Positions 50,983-62,795 of a stretch of DNA of 64,000 nt are shown here, piece after piece. This DNA is from Marinobacter sp. 1-4A (GTDB taxonomy: Bacteria; Pseudomonadota; Gammaproteobacteria; Pseudomonadales; Oleiphilaceae), in NCBI RefSeq assembly GCF_016597725.1, contig NZ_VCGY01000005.1, forward strand, positions 186,001 through 250,000, read 5' to 3'. Numbering within the stretch: the stretch's first letter is position 1; each line of letters opens with the position of its first letter. Made by a program: the position numbers and the translations under genes. The notes under the pieces are model-generated. The model was not told the DNA's origin. It saw nothing but the letters and a program-made list of their open reading frames with translations, and ran no database searches.

Positions 50983-52195
50983 GACCCTGATTGGTTTCAC
51001 TTTCACGAAAGCCAATCAGATAGAGGATAGCGTCCAAGCCAAGCGTTGAAATTGCATGACGGGCAGATTCTTTAACCAAGGGTTTTGCCCGGAACGCAAC
51101 GCCCAGACCGGCCTGACTCAGCATCGGCAGATCATTCGCGCCATCACCCACTGCAATAACCTGCTCTCGGGAAATGTGCTCTTTTTTAGCAATTTCCAGT
51201 AAGAGCTCTGCTTTGCGCTTACCGTCGACAATCTGGCCGGAAACCTCACCGGTTACTTTGCCATCGCGAACTTCCAACTCATTCGCATAGATGTAGTCTA
51301 TGCCCAATTTGCTCTGAAGGTGCCGGGCGAAATAGGTAAAGCCACCAGAAAGGATCGCCGTTCGGTAACCGAGCGCTTTCAAGCTTCGGATCAGGTGCTC
51401 CGCACCCTCTGTCATCTTCAACCGGCTGGCGACCCGTTCCAGGACCGACTCATCCAGACCTTTTAGTAACGCAAGGCGCTCTGCAAAGCTCTGGCTAAAG
51501 TCCAACTCGCCCTGCATAGCGCGTTCGGTAATGTCTGCAACCTGCTCACCGACACCCGCCTCCAGAGCCAGCTCATCAATCACTTCGGCTTCAATGAGGG
51601 TGGAATCCATATCAAACACTACCAAGCGCCGGTTTCGACGGAAAATGGAGTCTTCTTGAAAGGCGATATCCACGTTCATTTCGCCTGCGATATGCAGAAA
51701 ATCGGCTCGCAGCTGTTCCAGATCCGAGGGTGTCCCTCGTACAGAGAACTCAACACAAGCAATGCCGTTACCGGCGGCATTGAGTGACGGCCTCGCCGAT
51801 AGCCGGGAAATATTGTCAATATTCAGGCCATGGCGGGCAGTAATCGCAGAGACGCGGGCAATCTGTTCCGCTTTGATGTCACGGGACAAGAGAGTAACTA
51901 TGTAGCACGCACGGTTTCGCCCCTCGGCCCAGGTTTGGTATTCCTCCACGGTGATCGGGGCAAACCGAACCTGAAGATCAAGCGCGTGCAAACGGAACAG
52001 AAGATCCCGAATCACTGGGGAAGATTTTGATTCATCCGGAATCTCAATGAGGATGCCCCAGGTGAGATGGTCGTGAATAACCGCCTGCCCTATATCCAGA
52101 ATCCGCACATCGTACTGTCCCATAATGCCGGTAATTTCCGACGTGAGGCCGGGTTTATCGCGTCCGGACACGTTTATCAGTACTAGTTCACTCAC
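50963..52195 (-). CDS. serB: Phosphoserine phosphatase
   Basis: HAD hydrolase for the last step of serine synthesis. 410 residues: two ACT-like regions (about 1-175, beginning with [16 protein letters not shown]) and a catalytic domain with [28 protein letters not shown] and [13 protein letters not shown]. The start is GTG at 52195, within GTGAGTGA, overlapping the parC stop by 8 bases; GGAG lies 10 bases upstream. Longer in-frame versions run into parC with an Arg-rich, unconserved sequence. Confidence 0.93.
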   Translation of the reverse strand: MSELVLINVSGRDKPGLTSEITGIMGQYDVRILDIGQAVIHDHLTWGILIEIPDESKSSPVIRDLLFRLHALDLQVRFAPITVEEYQTWAEGRNRACYIVTLLSRDIKAEQIARVSAITARHGLNIDNISRLSARPSLNAAGNGIACVEFSVRGTPSDLEQLRADFLHIAGEMNVDIAFQEDSIFRRNRRLVVFDMDSTLIEAEVIDELALEAGVGEQVADITERAMQGELDFSQSFAERLALLKGLDESVLERVASRLKMTEGAEHLIRSLKALGYRTAILSGGFTYFARHLQSKLGIDYIYANELEVRDGKVTGEVSGQIVDGKRKAELLLEIAKKEHISREQVIAVGDGANDLPMLSQAGLGVAFRAKPLVKESARHAISTLGLDAILYLIGFRESETNQGLKNAGF

Positions 52196-54497
52196 TGTCG
52201 GAGTTCTCCATCTTCGCACTCTCCTCTTCCTTCGCACGCTCGGCAGAGGGGATTACATCAATCGCATCAACGCGCTGCAAACCACGGGGCAGTTTATGCC
52301 CTCGCCTGCCACGCTCTCCAAGATAGTGTTCAAGATCGGCAAACTGAAGACCCATCTTGCGCTTGCCTGCGCGCACCTCTAACTGATCATCTTGGGCAAA
52401 TACAGCAATGGCTACAACATACTCCTCCCGGCTCTGAACCCGAGCGGAAGGTATGCTAATAATCTTGTTGCCCTTGCCTTTACTCAGTTCCGGCAGTTCG
52501 CTGAGTGGGAAAACCAGCATTCGGCCTTCGTTCGATATAGCTCCGAGGTACAAAGCTTTCTCCGTAACGGGAATAAGCAGCGGAGGCATAATCTTCGCCC
52601 CCTTAGGCACACTCACAACGGCCTTGCCGTTCCGGTTTTTACTGATCATATCGTTCAGCGACGTCACAAACCCATATCCACCATCAGTCACCAGAAGCGC
52701 CTTGCGGGCCGGATCACCCATTAAGACGCCTGAAAAACTGGCCCCGGAAGGCGGGTTTATCCTGCCGGTAAGCGGCTCGCCCTGTCCTCGGGCAGAGGGG
52801 AGGCTATGGGCCATCAGCGAGTATGCTCTACCGGTCGAATCCAAAAAGATCGCTTGCTGGTTATTGCGCCCCCGTGCTGCCAACGCGAAGCTGTCTCCAG
52901 CTTTATAACTCAGTCCGTCCGGATCTATATCGTGGCCCTTGGCGGCCCTTACCCAACCTTTATCCGACAACACAACGGTTACCGGGTCGTTGGAAACCAA
53001 ATCGTTCTCGCTAAACGCTTTGGCTTCTTCTCGCTCAACAATAGGAGAACGGCGGTCATCACCATATTCTTGCGCATCCGCCTGCAACTCGCTTTTGATC
53101 AGCTCGCGTAAACGCTTTTCCGAACCGAGAATAGACTGAAGTTCATCCCGCTCTGCGGCCAACTCGTCTTGCTCACCACGAATTTTCATCTCCTCAAGCT
53201 TGGCAAGATGCCGCAACTTAAGCTCTAGAATGGATTCGGCCTGATCAGCAGACAATCCAAACCTCTCCATCAAAACGGGTTTGGGTTTATCTTCAGTACG
53301 AATAATGTGAATAACTTCATCGATATTCAGGTAGGCAATCAACAGGCCTTCCAGAATGTGCAAACGCGCCAGCACCTTATCGAGACGGTGCTGCAAGCGG
53401 CGGGTAACGGTGGTACGTCGGAATGCCAACCACTCTGTGAGCATCTGGTGCAACCCTTTCACACCAGGGCGGCCATCATTCCCGATAACGTTGATATTTA
53501 CCCGATAGGTTTTCTCAAGGTCCGTGCTGGCGAACAAATGCGCCATGAGCCCGTCGAGATCCACGCGATTGGAACGCGGCACAATCACCAACCGAGTTGG
53601 ATTCTCGTGATCAGACTCGTCGCGAAGATCCGCCACCATCGGCAACTTTTTGGTTTGCATCTGATGCGCAATCTGCTCCAGCACTCGGTTCCCGGAAACC
53701 TGATGGGGCAAATCTGTAACCACAATCTCTCCAGTCTCCCGGACCCAACGGGCACGCATCCGTAAAGAGCCACGGCCCGTTTCATACATCTGGCGTAGAT
53801 CTTTTTTGGGCGTGATGATTTCCGCGTAAGTTGGGAAATCCGGGCCTTTTACGTGCTCACATAGCTGGTCAACGGTTGCGTTGGGCTCGTCTAACAGTCG
53901 AATACAAGCGGCGGTAACTTCCCGTACGTTGTGGGGCGGAATATCTGTTGCCATGCCCACGGCGATACCGGTGGTGCCGTTTAGCAGAACATGAGGCAGC
54001 CGCGCAGGCAGCACCGAGGGCTCATCCATAGTGCCATCAAAGTTGGGCACCCAATCTACGGTTCCATGCCCGAGTTCTGTCAGCAGCAAATCAGAAAATT
54101 TTGCCAACCGTGACTCTGTATACCGCATGGCAGCAAAAGATTTGGGATCATCCGGTGCACCCCAATTGCCTTGACCGTCCACTAACGGATAGCGATAGGA
54201 AAATGGCTGGGCCATGAGCACCATGGCCTCATAACAGGCGCTATCCCCGTGCGGGTGGAACTTACCAAGGACATCGCCCACGGTGCGGGCAGATTTTTTG
54301 TACTTGGACGTGGACTTAAGGCCCAGCTCTGACATGGCGTAAATAATTCGCCGCTGAACCGGCTTCAGCCCGTCCCCAACATTAGGGAGTGCACGGTCAA
54401 GAATGACGTACATGGAGTAATCGAGATAGGCTTTTTCCGTGTAGTCTCTGAGTGATACGCGCTCAAAGCCCTCATCCGTCGTCTGAAACTCTGGCAT
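52188..54497 (-). CDS. parC: DNA topoisomerase IV subunit A
   Basis: Decatenates daughter chromosomes with ParE. 769 residues (E. coli 752). The breakage-reunion domain has [12 protein letters not shown], with Ser and Glu at the quinolone-sensitive positions 80 and 84 (E. coli numbering) unchanged, and the catalytic Tyr in [11 protein letters not shown]-terminal beta-pinwheel repeats are seen from about 500. parE lies 5.8 kb away on the same strand. Confidence 0.97.
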   Translation of the reverse strand: MPEFQTTDEGFERVSLRDYTEKAYLDYSMYVILDRALPNVGDGLKPVQRRIIYAMSELGLKSTSKYKKSARTVGDVLGKFHPHGDSACYEAMVLMAQPFSYRYPLVDGQGNWGAPDDPKSFAAMRYTESRLAKFSDLLLTELGHGTVDWVPNFDGTMDEPSVLPARLPHVLLNGTTGIAVGMATDIPPHNVREVTAACIRLLDEPNATVDQLCEHVKGPDFPTYAEIITPKKDLRQMYETGRGSLRMRARWVRETGEIVVTDLPHQVSGNRVLEQIAHQMQTKKLPMVADLRDESDHENPTRLVIVPRSNRVDLDGLMAHLFASTDLEKTYRVNINVIGNDGRPGVKGLHQMLTEWLAFRRTTVTRRLQHRLDKVLARLHILEGLLIAYLNIDEVIHIIRTEDKPKPVLMERFGLSADQAESILELKLRHLAKLEEMKIRGEQDELAAERDELQSILGSEKRLRELIKSELQADAQEYGDDRRSPIVEREEAKAFSENDLVSNDPVTVVLSDKGWVRAAKGHDIDPDGLSYKAGDSFALAARGRNNQQAIFLDSTGRAYSLMAHSLPSARGQGEPLTGRINPPSGASFSGVLMGDPARKALLVTDGGYGFVTSLNDMISKNRNGKAVVSVPKGAKIMPPLLIPVTEKALYLGAISNEGRMLVFPLSELPELSKGKGNKIISIPSARVQSREEYVVAIAVFAQDDQLEVRAGKRKMGLQFADLEHYLGERGRRGHKLPRGLQRVDAIDVIPSAERAKEEESAKMENSDSE

Positions 54498-54785
54498 GGA
54501 TGCCTCTTTTTGCCTGTATTGCCTGATTTTGAAGAAGTCGGTGATGCTACCCTGCGCACTTCAAATAATCACGGGAATGGTGCGCCTAGGCAGAAGCACA
54601 TTATATGGAGCACCGGACTGATACACCAACAACCTGCGGATATATTGGCGGAAACACGCTATCCATACCCGAAGCCGTCGATTCCAATAGCGGAATTCCC
54701 GCATGGAGAGACTGTAAGGTGCGCCGTATGCTCGTTGCTCAGTGATGAATAGAAGACCGTTTTCCTTTCTAACAAGCGGAACACT

Positions 54786-55049
54786 ATGAAACCCAATCTC
54801 AAAGCCTGCGGGCAAGCCATGGTTACGGCCATGGTGAATGCGGCATTAGCCGTGGCGTTGATGCTTCTTGTGGAGTTTGCAATCAGCGGAAGTTTTCAAG
54901 TTCCTGCGCCCTATCTTTGGGCTGGTTTATTGATAGGACTGGTTATTTTCGGTGCCCAGTTCTGGCGCCAGCGACACCTATACCGTTCCAACGAAGCGGA
55001 TGAGAAAACATCAACAACATCCCGCCAAAGCCTTCACTCAGATGCCTAG
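54786..55049 (+). CDS. Small two-helix membrane protein, function unknown
   Basis: 87 residues with two hydrophobic helices (about 11-32 and 43-60) and a charged Ser/Thr-rich tail, probably cytoplasmic. The ATG at 54786 has no strong ribosome site. It lies between parC (divergent) and the chemoreceptor (95 bases downstream). No family recognised; a reading-frame artefact cannot be fully excluded, though the helix pattern argues for a real gene. Confidence 0.6.
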   Translation: MKPNLKACGQAMVTAMVNAALAVALMLLVEFAISGSFQVPAPYLWAGLLIGLVIFGAQFWRQRHLYRSNEADEKTSTTSRQSLHSDA

Positions 55050-55143
55050 AGCATCGGTGATGTAATCACATTTCAATAATTTTCTACCACCCGGCTCAGG
55101 GCTGCTATGCTATGAGAAGCATCAGCAGACACTAGGGCCCACT

Positions 55144-56781
55144 ATGACAATAAGTAAGCGCCTCGGGCTACGCTCGAAAATAGCACTTCCTTTTGCGATC
55201 ACGTCTATTGCCCTTGTTTTTGTAGGGCTGTTCAGCGTTAACACTACCCGTCACTTGGTTTCAGGCACCGAAGATATTGCTGAGACTTATTTAACTTCCG
55301 TCAGCCAGATCCTGAATGGAGACCGAGACCTTTATCAGGCCTTGGTTGCCCAGATGGCTTATGTTGACGCCAGTGTCAACAAAGAAGACGGTTCAGAATT
55401 CATTTCTGCGTTTGAAGAAAATGCAGATCAGGCACGAGCGCGCTTTGAGACAACCGTAAAACAACTCGGTGGCACCGGCGTGGCCTCAGTCACTCAGGGG
55501 TTCGACACCGCCTTTGAAAATTGGCAGCAATCAGCTCGCAAAGTCATAAGTCTGGCGGAACAAGGTCAACCCAAAGAGGCTAGAAAACTCGCCTCAACTG
55601 AAGCAGCAAACCGCTTTGAAGCCCTACGGAGCTATTTTGACAAGGTCGGCACCCATGCAGATGATAAGGCTCGGGAGCGAGCTTTAGGTGTTTCAAGCAA
55701 GGGCCAAAGTAGCTCCGTTGCAATCTTAGTAATCACCTCGCTCGCCATCATCGGTAGCATCGCGATTTTCTTCCTATTCCTCAGGATGATCATTCAATCC
55801 ATATCAGCTCTTCGTGAGCAATTGGACAACATTGCCCAAGGAGACGGTGACCTTACTCAACGTATTCCAGTTGAGGTTAATGACGATCTGGGCGCTCTCG
55901 CCAAGAGCTTCAATCAGGTTCTCGACAACCTTCAATCTATGATCGCCTCAATTCAGCAGCTGACTATAGAGCTGAGCCAAGGGTCTGATAGCCTGCGTCA
56001 GGCTTCAACTAACAATAACGAAGGTGTAAATCGACAAACCAGCTCTATCTCAATGGTTGCAACCGCTATCAATGAAATGCAGAGCGCGATAGAGGAAGTT
56101 GCCGGCAACGCGTCTCAGGCGGCAGACGTTACCAAGGACGCCGAAAACAAAGGCAATAACAGCGCAGACATTATCCGAAAATCGTCGGAGCAAGTTCGTC
56201 GCCTTTCAAGTCAAATCACAAAAGCGGTTGAGGTTATTCGCAAACTCTCTAATGACTCCGATAATATTGCATCGGTATTGGATGTCATCAGGGGCATTGC
56301 AGAACAGACGAATTTGCTGGCGTTGAATGCAGCCATCGAAGCTGCCAGAGCGGGCGATCAAGGCCGTGGATTTGCCGTGGTTGCGGATGAAGTGCGTACT
56401 CTGGCAAAACGTACGCAGCAGTCCACGGAAGATATTCAAGCCATGATTGAAGCACTGCAAACCGGTGTTGCCGATATTGTTGCCGTAATGGAGACTGGAA
56501 GTCAGGAAGCGTCGGAAACCGTGAAGCTATCAACGGAAGCCGAGCAGGAGTTAAATGCAATACTCGAAGCAATGACGACGATAACCGACATGAACACCAG
56601 CATAGCCTCCGCAACCGAAGAGCAAACTCAAGTAGTAGACGAGATCAATCGGAGCATCACTGAAATTAACGATTTGGCAACCGAAAGCGCGACCCGATCC
56701 AAAGACATAAACGGCATCAGCCAGTCACTTGACGAGTATGCGCGCGAATTAGAGAAGCAAACCGGTAGATTCCGGGTATAA
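55144..56781 (+). CDS. Methyl-accepting chemotaxis protein
   Basis: Transmembrane chemoreceptor (545 aa). First transmembrane segment about 14-34, a periplasmic helical-bundle sensor about 35-195, second segment about 198-218, HAMP about 220-272, and the signalling domain with the hairpin tip [23 protein letters not shown]. The C-terminus ends GRFRV with no CheR-tethering NWETF pentapeptide. The ligand is unknown. A 13-bp hairpin overlaps its stop codon. Confidence 0.93.
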   Translation: MTISKRLGLRSKIALPFAITSIALVFVGLFSVNTTRHLVSGTEDIAETYLTSVSQILNGDRDLYQALVAQMAYVDASVNKEDGSEFISAFEENADQARARFETTVKQLGGTGVASVTQGFDTAFENWQQSARKVISLAEQGQPKEARKLASTEAANRFEALRSYFDKVGTHADDKARERALGVSSKGQSSSVAILVITSLAIIGSIAIFFLFLRMIIQSISALREQLDNIAQGDGDLTQRIPVEVNDDLGALAKSFNQVLDNLQSMIASIQQLTIELSQGSDSLRQASTNNNEGVNRQTSSISMVATAINEMQSAIEEVAGNASQAADVTKDAENKGNNSADIIRKSSEQVRRLSSQITKAVEVIRKLSNDSDNIASVLDVIRGIAEQTNLLALNAAIEAARAGDQGRGFAVVADEVRTLAKRTQQSTEDIQAMIEALQTGVADIVAVMETGSQEASETVKLSTEAEQELNAILEAMTTITDMNTSIASATEEQTQVVDEINRSITEINDLATESATRSKDINGISQSLDEYARELEKQTGRFRV

Positions 56782-56795
56782 CCCCGGAATCTACC
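56764..56795. terminator. Hairpin overlapping the chemoreceptor stop codon
   Basis: GGTAGATTCCGGG (56764-56776), 6-nt loop containing part of the TAA stop, CCCGGAATCTACC (56783-56795). No T-run follows. It would act on transcripts of both the chemoreceptor and the convergent yceI gene. Confidence 0.6.
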
Positions 56796-56815
56796 ATGTC
56801 AGGCTGGACAGAGAC

Positions 56816-57397
56816 TTACTGGCGAACACCCTCAACAGAGATGGTGATCTCTACTGTTTCAGACGCTTTCCCGAGGCTTGTAGGAATGCCAAAGTCCTCA
56901 AGGCGCAACTCCGTCTCAGCCTCGAATCCCATGCGGTAGCCGCCCCAAGGATCTTTTCCGTGGCCTAGCATTTCCACATCAAGAGTGATCTCGCGGGTGA
57001 CACCGTGCAGTGTGAAATCACCTATCACGTCCGCTTCGCCTTCATCGTCAACCACTACGCGCTTACTTTTGAAGCTCGCTTCGGGAAACTTGCTCACGTT
57101 CAGGAAATCCTTGCCACGGAGGTGCTTATCCCGCTCGGCGTGGTTGGAATCCAAGCTGCTGGTATCAATGGACACCGTTACTGAACTGTTTTCCGGGTTT
57201 TCGGCATCGTATACAAACTGACCATCAAAATCGTTAAAGCGGCCGTAGAGCCAGCTGTAGCCCAAGTGAGAAATTTTGAAGGTGATGAACTGGTGGGCAC
57301 CCTCTTTGTCGAATGCATAGGTTCCACTATGCTCGTCGGCTTGAACATTTCCTACCAGCGCCACAGAAACGGCAGATGCAAGCAGTAATTTCTTCAT
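56816..57397 (-). CDS. YceI-family periplasmic protein
   Basis: 193-residue precursor with signal peptide (about 1-20, cut after VQA) and a lipocalin-like YceI barrel that binds isoprenoid or quinone-like molecules in characterised relatives. Typical segments are HQFITFKISHLGYSWLYGRF, SLDSNHAERDKHLRGKDFL and DFTLHGVTREITLDV. Start chosen at MKKLLLAS with GGAGAA upstream. It follows cytochrome b561 by 55 bases, a very common pairing. Confidence 0.92.
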   Translation of the reverse strand: MKKLLLASAVSVALVGNVQADEHSGTYAFDKEGAHQFITFKISHLGYSWLYGRFNDFDGQFVYDAENPENSSVTVSIDTSSLDSNHAERDKHLRGKDFLNVSKFPEASFKSKRVVVDDEGEADVIGDFTLHGVTREITLDVEMLGHGKDPWGGYRMGFEAETELRLEDFGIPTSLGKASETVEITISVEGVRQ

Positions 57398-57452
57398 AAC
57401 ATTCTCCTTTAGGTAAATAGAAACGCGCTCGTTAATTACAACGCTGTACAAA

Positions 57453-58013
57453 TCAATCATTCCGCCGCGCAGGAACCAACATCCGGCGAAGGGTCTCGTC
57501 ACGGTCGAGGAAGTGGTGCTTCAACGCACCTGCGGCGTGAACAGACACAAGAGCGACCAGCGCCCAAGTACTCCAGTAGTGCACCAGACCAGCGGTGTCC
57601 TCAAGTCCCTTTATCTGCCCGGTGGCCGATGGCACCTCAAACCAGCCAAAAACACTTATGGACGAACCGTCGGCGGTTGAAATCAAAAAGCCGCTCACCA
57701 TAGCCACAAAAACCACGATATATAGCAACACATGAGCAACCCGGGCGCTCAAAACCTCCCAGCGTTTATGTGTGGCAATTGGTTTCGGTGAAAGTGAAAT
57801 AAATCGCCACAGCAGTCGAAACACCACTAGAGCGAACAACAAAATACCAATGCTGCGATGAATGTCCGGAGCACGCCGGTACCAATCGTCGTAGTACGAC
57901 AAGTCCACCATCCAAAAGCCAAGGGCAAACAGGCCTATCACGGCAAACGCTACAACCCAGTGAAGCAGGATCGCCAACAAGCCATAGCTGGCAGGGGTAT
58001 TGTTTACTTGCAT
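57453..58013 (-). CDS. Cytochrome b561 family protein
   Basis: 186-residue di-haem membrane protein, four hydrophobic helices. Probable haem-ligand His residues lie in LLHWVVAF (about 17), RSIGILLFAL, RVAHVLLYIVV and VHAAGALKHHFLDRD. Such proteins pass electrons between quinone and periplasmic acceptors. It is co-directional with yceI. A 31-nt palindrome lies about 90 bases upstream of its start. Confidence 0.92.
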   Translation of the reverse strand: MQVNNTPASYGLLAILLHWVVAFAVIGLFALGFWMVDLSYYDDWYRRAPDIHRSIGILLFALVVFRLLWRFISLSPKPIATHKRWEVLSARVAHVLLYIVVFVAMVSGFLISTADGSSISVFGWFEVPSATGQIKGLEDTAGLVHYWSTWALVALVSVHAAGALKHHFLDRDETLRRMLVPARRND

Positions 58014-58101
58014 AGAAATTTAGGCCTCATATTCAGGTCGGCAATTTGAACTGTATTGAGTATAAAAAGCCGCACGCTTAAAAGAAATCGGAATGTTTTG
58101 C

Positions 58102-58132
58102 CTCCCATGGTCAAAATTTTTGACCATGGGAG
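58102..58132. promoter_or_regulatory. 31-nt palindrome upstream of cytochrome b561
   Basis: Arms 58102-58116 and 58118-58132 (CTCCCATGGTCAAAA and its exact complement) around one T. There is no loop suited to an RNA hairpin and no T-run on the right scale, so a dimeric-repressor operator for the b561-yceI unit is more likely. The regulator is not identified. Confidence 0.5.
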
Positions 58133-58213
58133 CGTAACACTCGAAACGGCTTGACTTTGGTCTCATTCGGGTTGTACGGATTGTCGATTTTTATTAACCC
58201 GGTAGACTTTCTC

Positions 58214-58219
58214 TATGAT
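58214..58219 (+). promoter_or_regulatory. Possible -10 element for the 15-codon gene
   Basis: TATGAT, one base from the TATAAT consensus. Upstream at 17-18 bases is only the A/T-rich TTTATTA, a poor -35. The expected transcript starts near 58226, at a CCCC-GTC-GGGG foldback, and would run through the short frame. Confidence 0.3.
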
Positions 58220-58262
58220 TAAAGCGCCCCGTCGGGGGCCTCATTGAACGAGAGGACAGGAC

Positions 58263-58310
58263 ATGGAACTTGAATTCGACGAATCCGTTGTAATCCCAAG
58301 CAACAACTGA
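58263..58310 (+). CDS. Possible 15-residue peptide gene
   Basis: ATG-initiated frame of 15 codons, MELEFDESVVIPSNN, acidic and ending in two Asn. AGGA lies 6 bases before the ATG, a near-ideal ribosome site (GAGAGGACAGGAC), with a TATGAT box upstream and a hairpin 9 bases after the stop. No plus-strand gene follows, so it is not a leader for a downstream operon. A frame this short can arise by chance; the case rests on the grouped signals. Confidence 0.35.
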   Translation: MELEFDESVVIPSNN

Positions 58311-58319
58311 TTATGTGGT

Positions 58320-58355
58320 AGCTCTCTGTGTAACCCTTTTCGCGCACAGAGAGCT
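58320..58355. terminator. Hairpin after the 15-codon frame
   Basis: AGCTCTCTGTG (58320-58330) and CACAGAGAGCT (58345-58355), a perfect 11-bp stem with a 14-nt loop, followed by GCGAAATTTTCC. It could end the short plus-strand transcript and the minus-strand SLC13 transcript on the other side is 58 bases away. Confidence 0.5.
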
Positions 58356-58413
58356 GCGAAATTTTCCGCTAAGTAGAAGACAAACTAACCGATAATACTT
58401 ACCGCCAAAGCGT

Positions 58414-60189
58414 TCAGCTCGGGCTAATTCCGTACACCATCGCAATCACCGCAACCGATACCAGCCCAACGAACACGTTCATTGGCAAGCCAACGCGCAC
58501 GAAATCCCAAAAACGATAGCCTCCCGGGCCAAATACCATCATGTTGGTTTGATACCCCAGCGGCGTGGCAAAACTGGCCGACGCGGCCATCATTACCGCT
58601 ATCACGAAGGGTTCAGCCGCAACCCCCATGGTGCCAGTCATCGATAACACAACAGGAATCACCAACACAGCTGCCGCGTTGTTGGTAATCACCTCTGTCA
58701 ACACAGACACAGAAAAATAGACGAGAAACAGAGCCAGTAAAACATGGCCCTTGCTAAGGCCGAGAATAACGCCAGCAACATAACTGGCCGCCCCCGTTTC
58801 CTGCAGGGCCGCGCCCAGAGCGAACGAAGCCGCGATCGTGAGGACCACTGGCACATCCACTGATTTCTGCGCCTGACCTACGGAGCAACAACCACTCAGA
58901 ATCATTAAGGCGGCACCTAGCAGGGCGGCGTTTAGCATGCTGAGCACACCACAAGCCGCCAGCCCCACCAGAACAATCAAGATGCCCCAAGACAGCCACG
59001 CGCGATCGTGCCTCGGAGCCTCGGTTTCCAGATCATTTATAAGCAGGAAATCTTTGTTGTAACGTTGACGGCTTACGAATGCGGGGCGCGCTTCTAGCAA
59101 CAACACATCACCAGGCTTGAGGCGAATATTGCCCAGGTTTCCAGATACTCGGGCACCGCCACGGGCAACAGCCAAAACAACGGCTCCGTATCGTTCCCGG
59201 AACCGAGCATCACGAATGGTCAGCCCCAAGACCTCAGACTGGGGAGACAGCGCAGCCTCCATCAAACAACGTTCCGCACGGTGCTGACTCAAGCTCGGCT
59301 CATCTGCGTGCACAGATGGCACAATGCCATTTATTCGCAGAAGATCTGAAATAGCCTGAGTATCTCCGGCAAATACGAGCCGATCGCTGCCGCACAGGCG
59401 CTCTTCGGAAGGCACAGCCGTGACCACGCTGCCCTCACGCTCGATCTCTACCAGATAAAGTCGCTCCAACTCTCTTAGGCCAGCCTCACCCACGGTTTTA
59501 CCAACCAAGGGCCCATCAACCGCAACGGCAACCTCCAGAGTAAACTCCCTCATTGAGCCAAACTTATGCCGGTCTTCCCGGTTTGGAAGTGCTCGGGGCA
59601 TAAAAAGCAATATTGCGGCGATACCCAGAATGGCCACCGGCAGGCCAACGGCCGTAATAGAGAAAATGGAAAGCCCGGCATCTCCGGTCAATTGCTCATA
59701 CTGGCCATTAACAACCAAATTGGTACTGGTGCCTATCATGGTCAGCGTGCCACCGAGAATGGCGGAGTAGCTAAGAGGGATCATCAGCTTTGAGGGGGCA
59801 ATACCTATCTTTCGGGACCAGGCATGGATCGCCGGAATCATGGTAGCGACAACGGGGGTGTTATTGAGAAAACCGCTCAACAATGCGACGGGAAGAGTAA
59901 TCCGCGCTTGCGCCGAGCGAACGGTTTTGGGGTTTCTCAGCAAGTGCCTGACCAGCAAATCGACGCCACCGGAATGGTGAATGCCTGCTGCCACCACAAA
60001 CAAAGCTACAACAGTAATTAGCCCGGTATTCGAAAAACCCGACAGGGCTTGGTCAGCTGAAACGATGCCACTGGCACTGAGCACAACCATCACACCCATC
60101 AGAACCAAATGGGGCGCATAACGCCCTGAGCTCATGAGTATAAGCGCGACGCCCGCCAGACCTAGCGAAAACCATCCTTGCCAGTCCAT
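58414..60189 (-). CDS. SLC13-family permease with two TrkA-C domains
   Basis: 591-residue inner-membrane anion symporter-like protein. An N-terminal half of membrane helices (about 4-195) with LSGFLNNTPVVATMIPAI is followed by two cytoplasmic RCK_C/TrkA-C domains (about 205-290 and 295-380), then a second membrane half with EVITNNAAAVLVIPVVL. This layout is shared by YfbS/SAC1-like transporters whose substrates include sulfate and dicarboxylates; the substrate here is unknown. Confidence 0.9.
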   Translation of the reverse strand: MDWQGWFSLGLAGVALILMSSGRYAPHLVLMGVMVVLSASGIVSADQALSGFSNTGLITVVALFVVAAGIHHSGGVDLLVRHLLRNPKTVRSAQARITLPVALLSGFLNNTPVVATMIPAIHAWSRKIGIAPSKLMIPLSYSAILGGTLTMIGTSTNLVVNGQYEQLTGDAGLSIFSITAVGLPVAILGIAAILLFMPRALPNREDRHKFGSMREFTLEVAVAVDGPLVGKTVGEAGLRELERLYLVEIEREGSVVTAVPSEERLCGSDRLVFAGDTQAISDLLRINGIVPSVHADEPSLSQHRAERCLMEAALSPQSEVLGLTIRDARFRERYGAVVLAVARGGARVSGNLGNIRLKPGDVLLLEARPAFVSRQRYNKDFLLINDLETEAPRHDRAWLSWGILIVLVGLAACGVLSMLNAALLGAALMILSGCCSVGQAQKSVDVPVVLTIAASFALGAALQETGAASYVAGVILGLSKGHVLLALFLVYFSVSVLTEVITNNAAAVLVIPVVLSMTGTMGVAAEPFVIAVMMAASASFATPLGYQTNMMVFGPGGYRFWDFVRVGLPMNVFVGLVSVAVIAMVYGISPS

Positions 60190-60304
60190 TTACGGCTCTT
60201 CCCCATCAGAAAACCGGCAGGATAACGAGTTTAAGGAAGACTTAAAAAGAATAACGCATTCTTTTTATATGCCGAAAAAGGATAAGCCCAACAATAAAAG
60301 AATG

Positions 60305-62791
<2,487 letters not shown>

Positions 62792-62795
<4 letters not shown>

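Larger units (their letters stand above)
58014..58413. other. Intergenic region b561-SLC13, 400 bases
   Basis: Holds the cytochrome b561 promoter zone, a 31-nt near-perfect palindrome (58102-58132), and on the plus strand a possible promoter, a 15-codon reading frame (58263-58310) and a hairpin (58320-58355), described separately. No longer gene is present. Confidence 0.7.
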
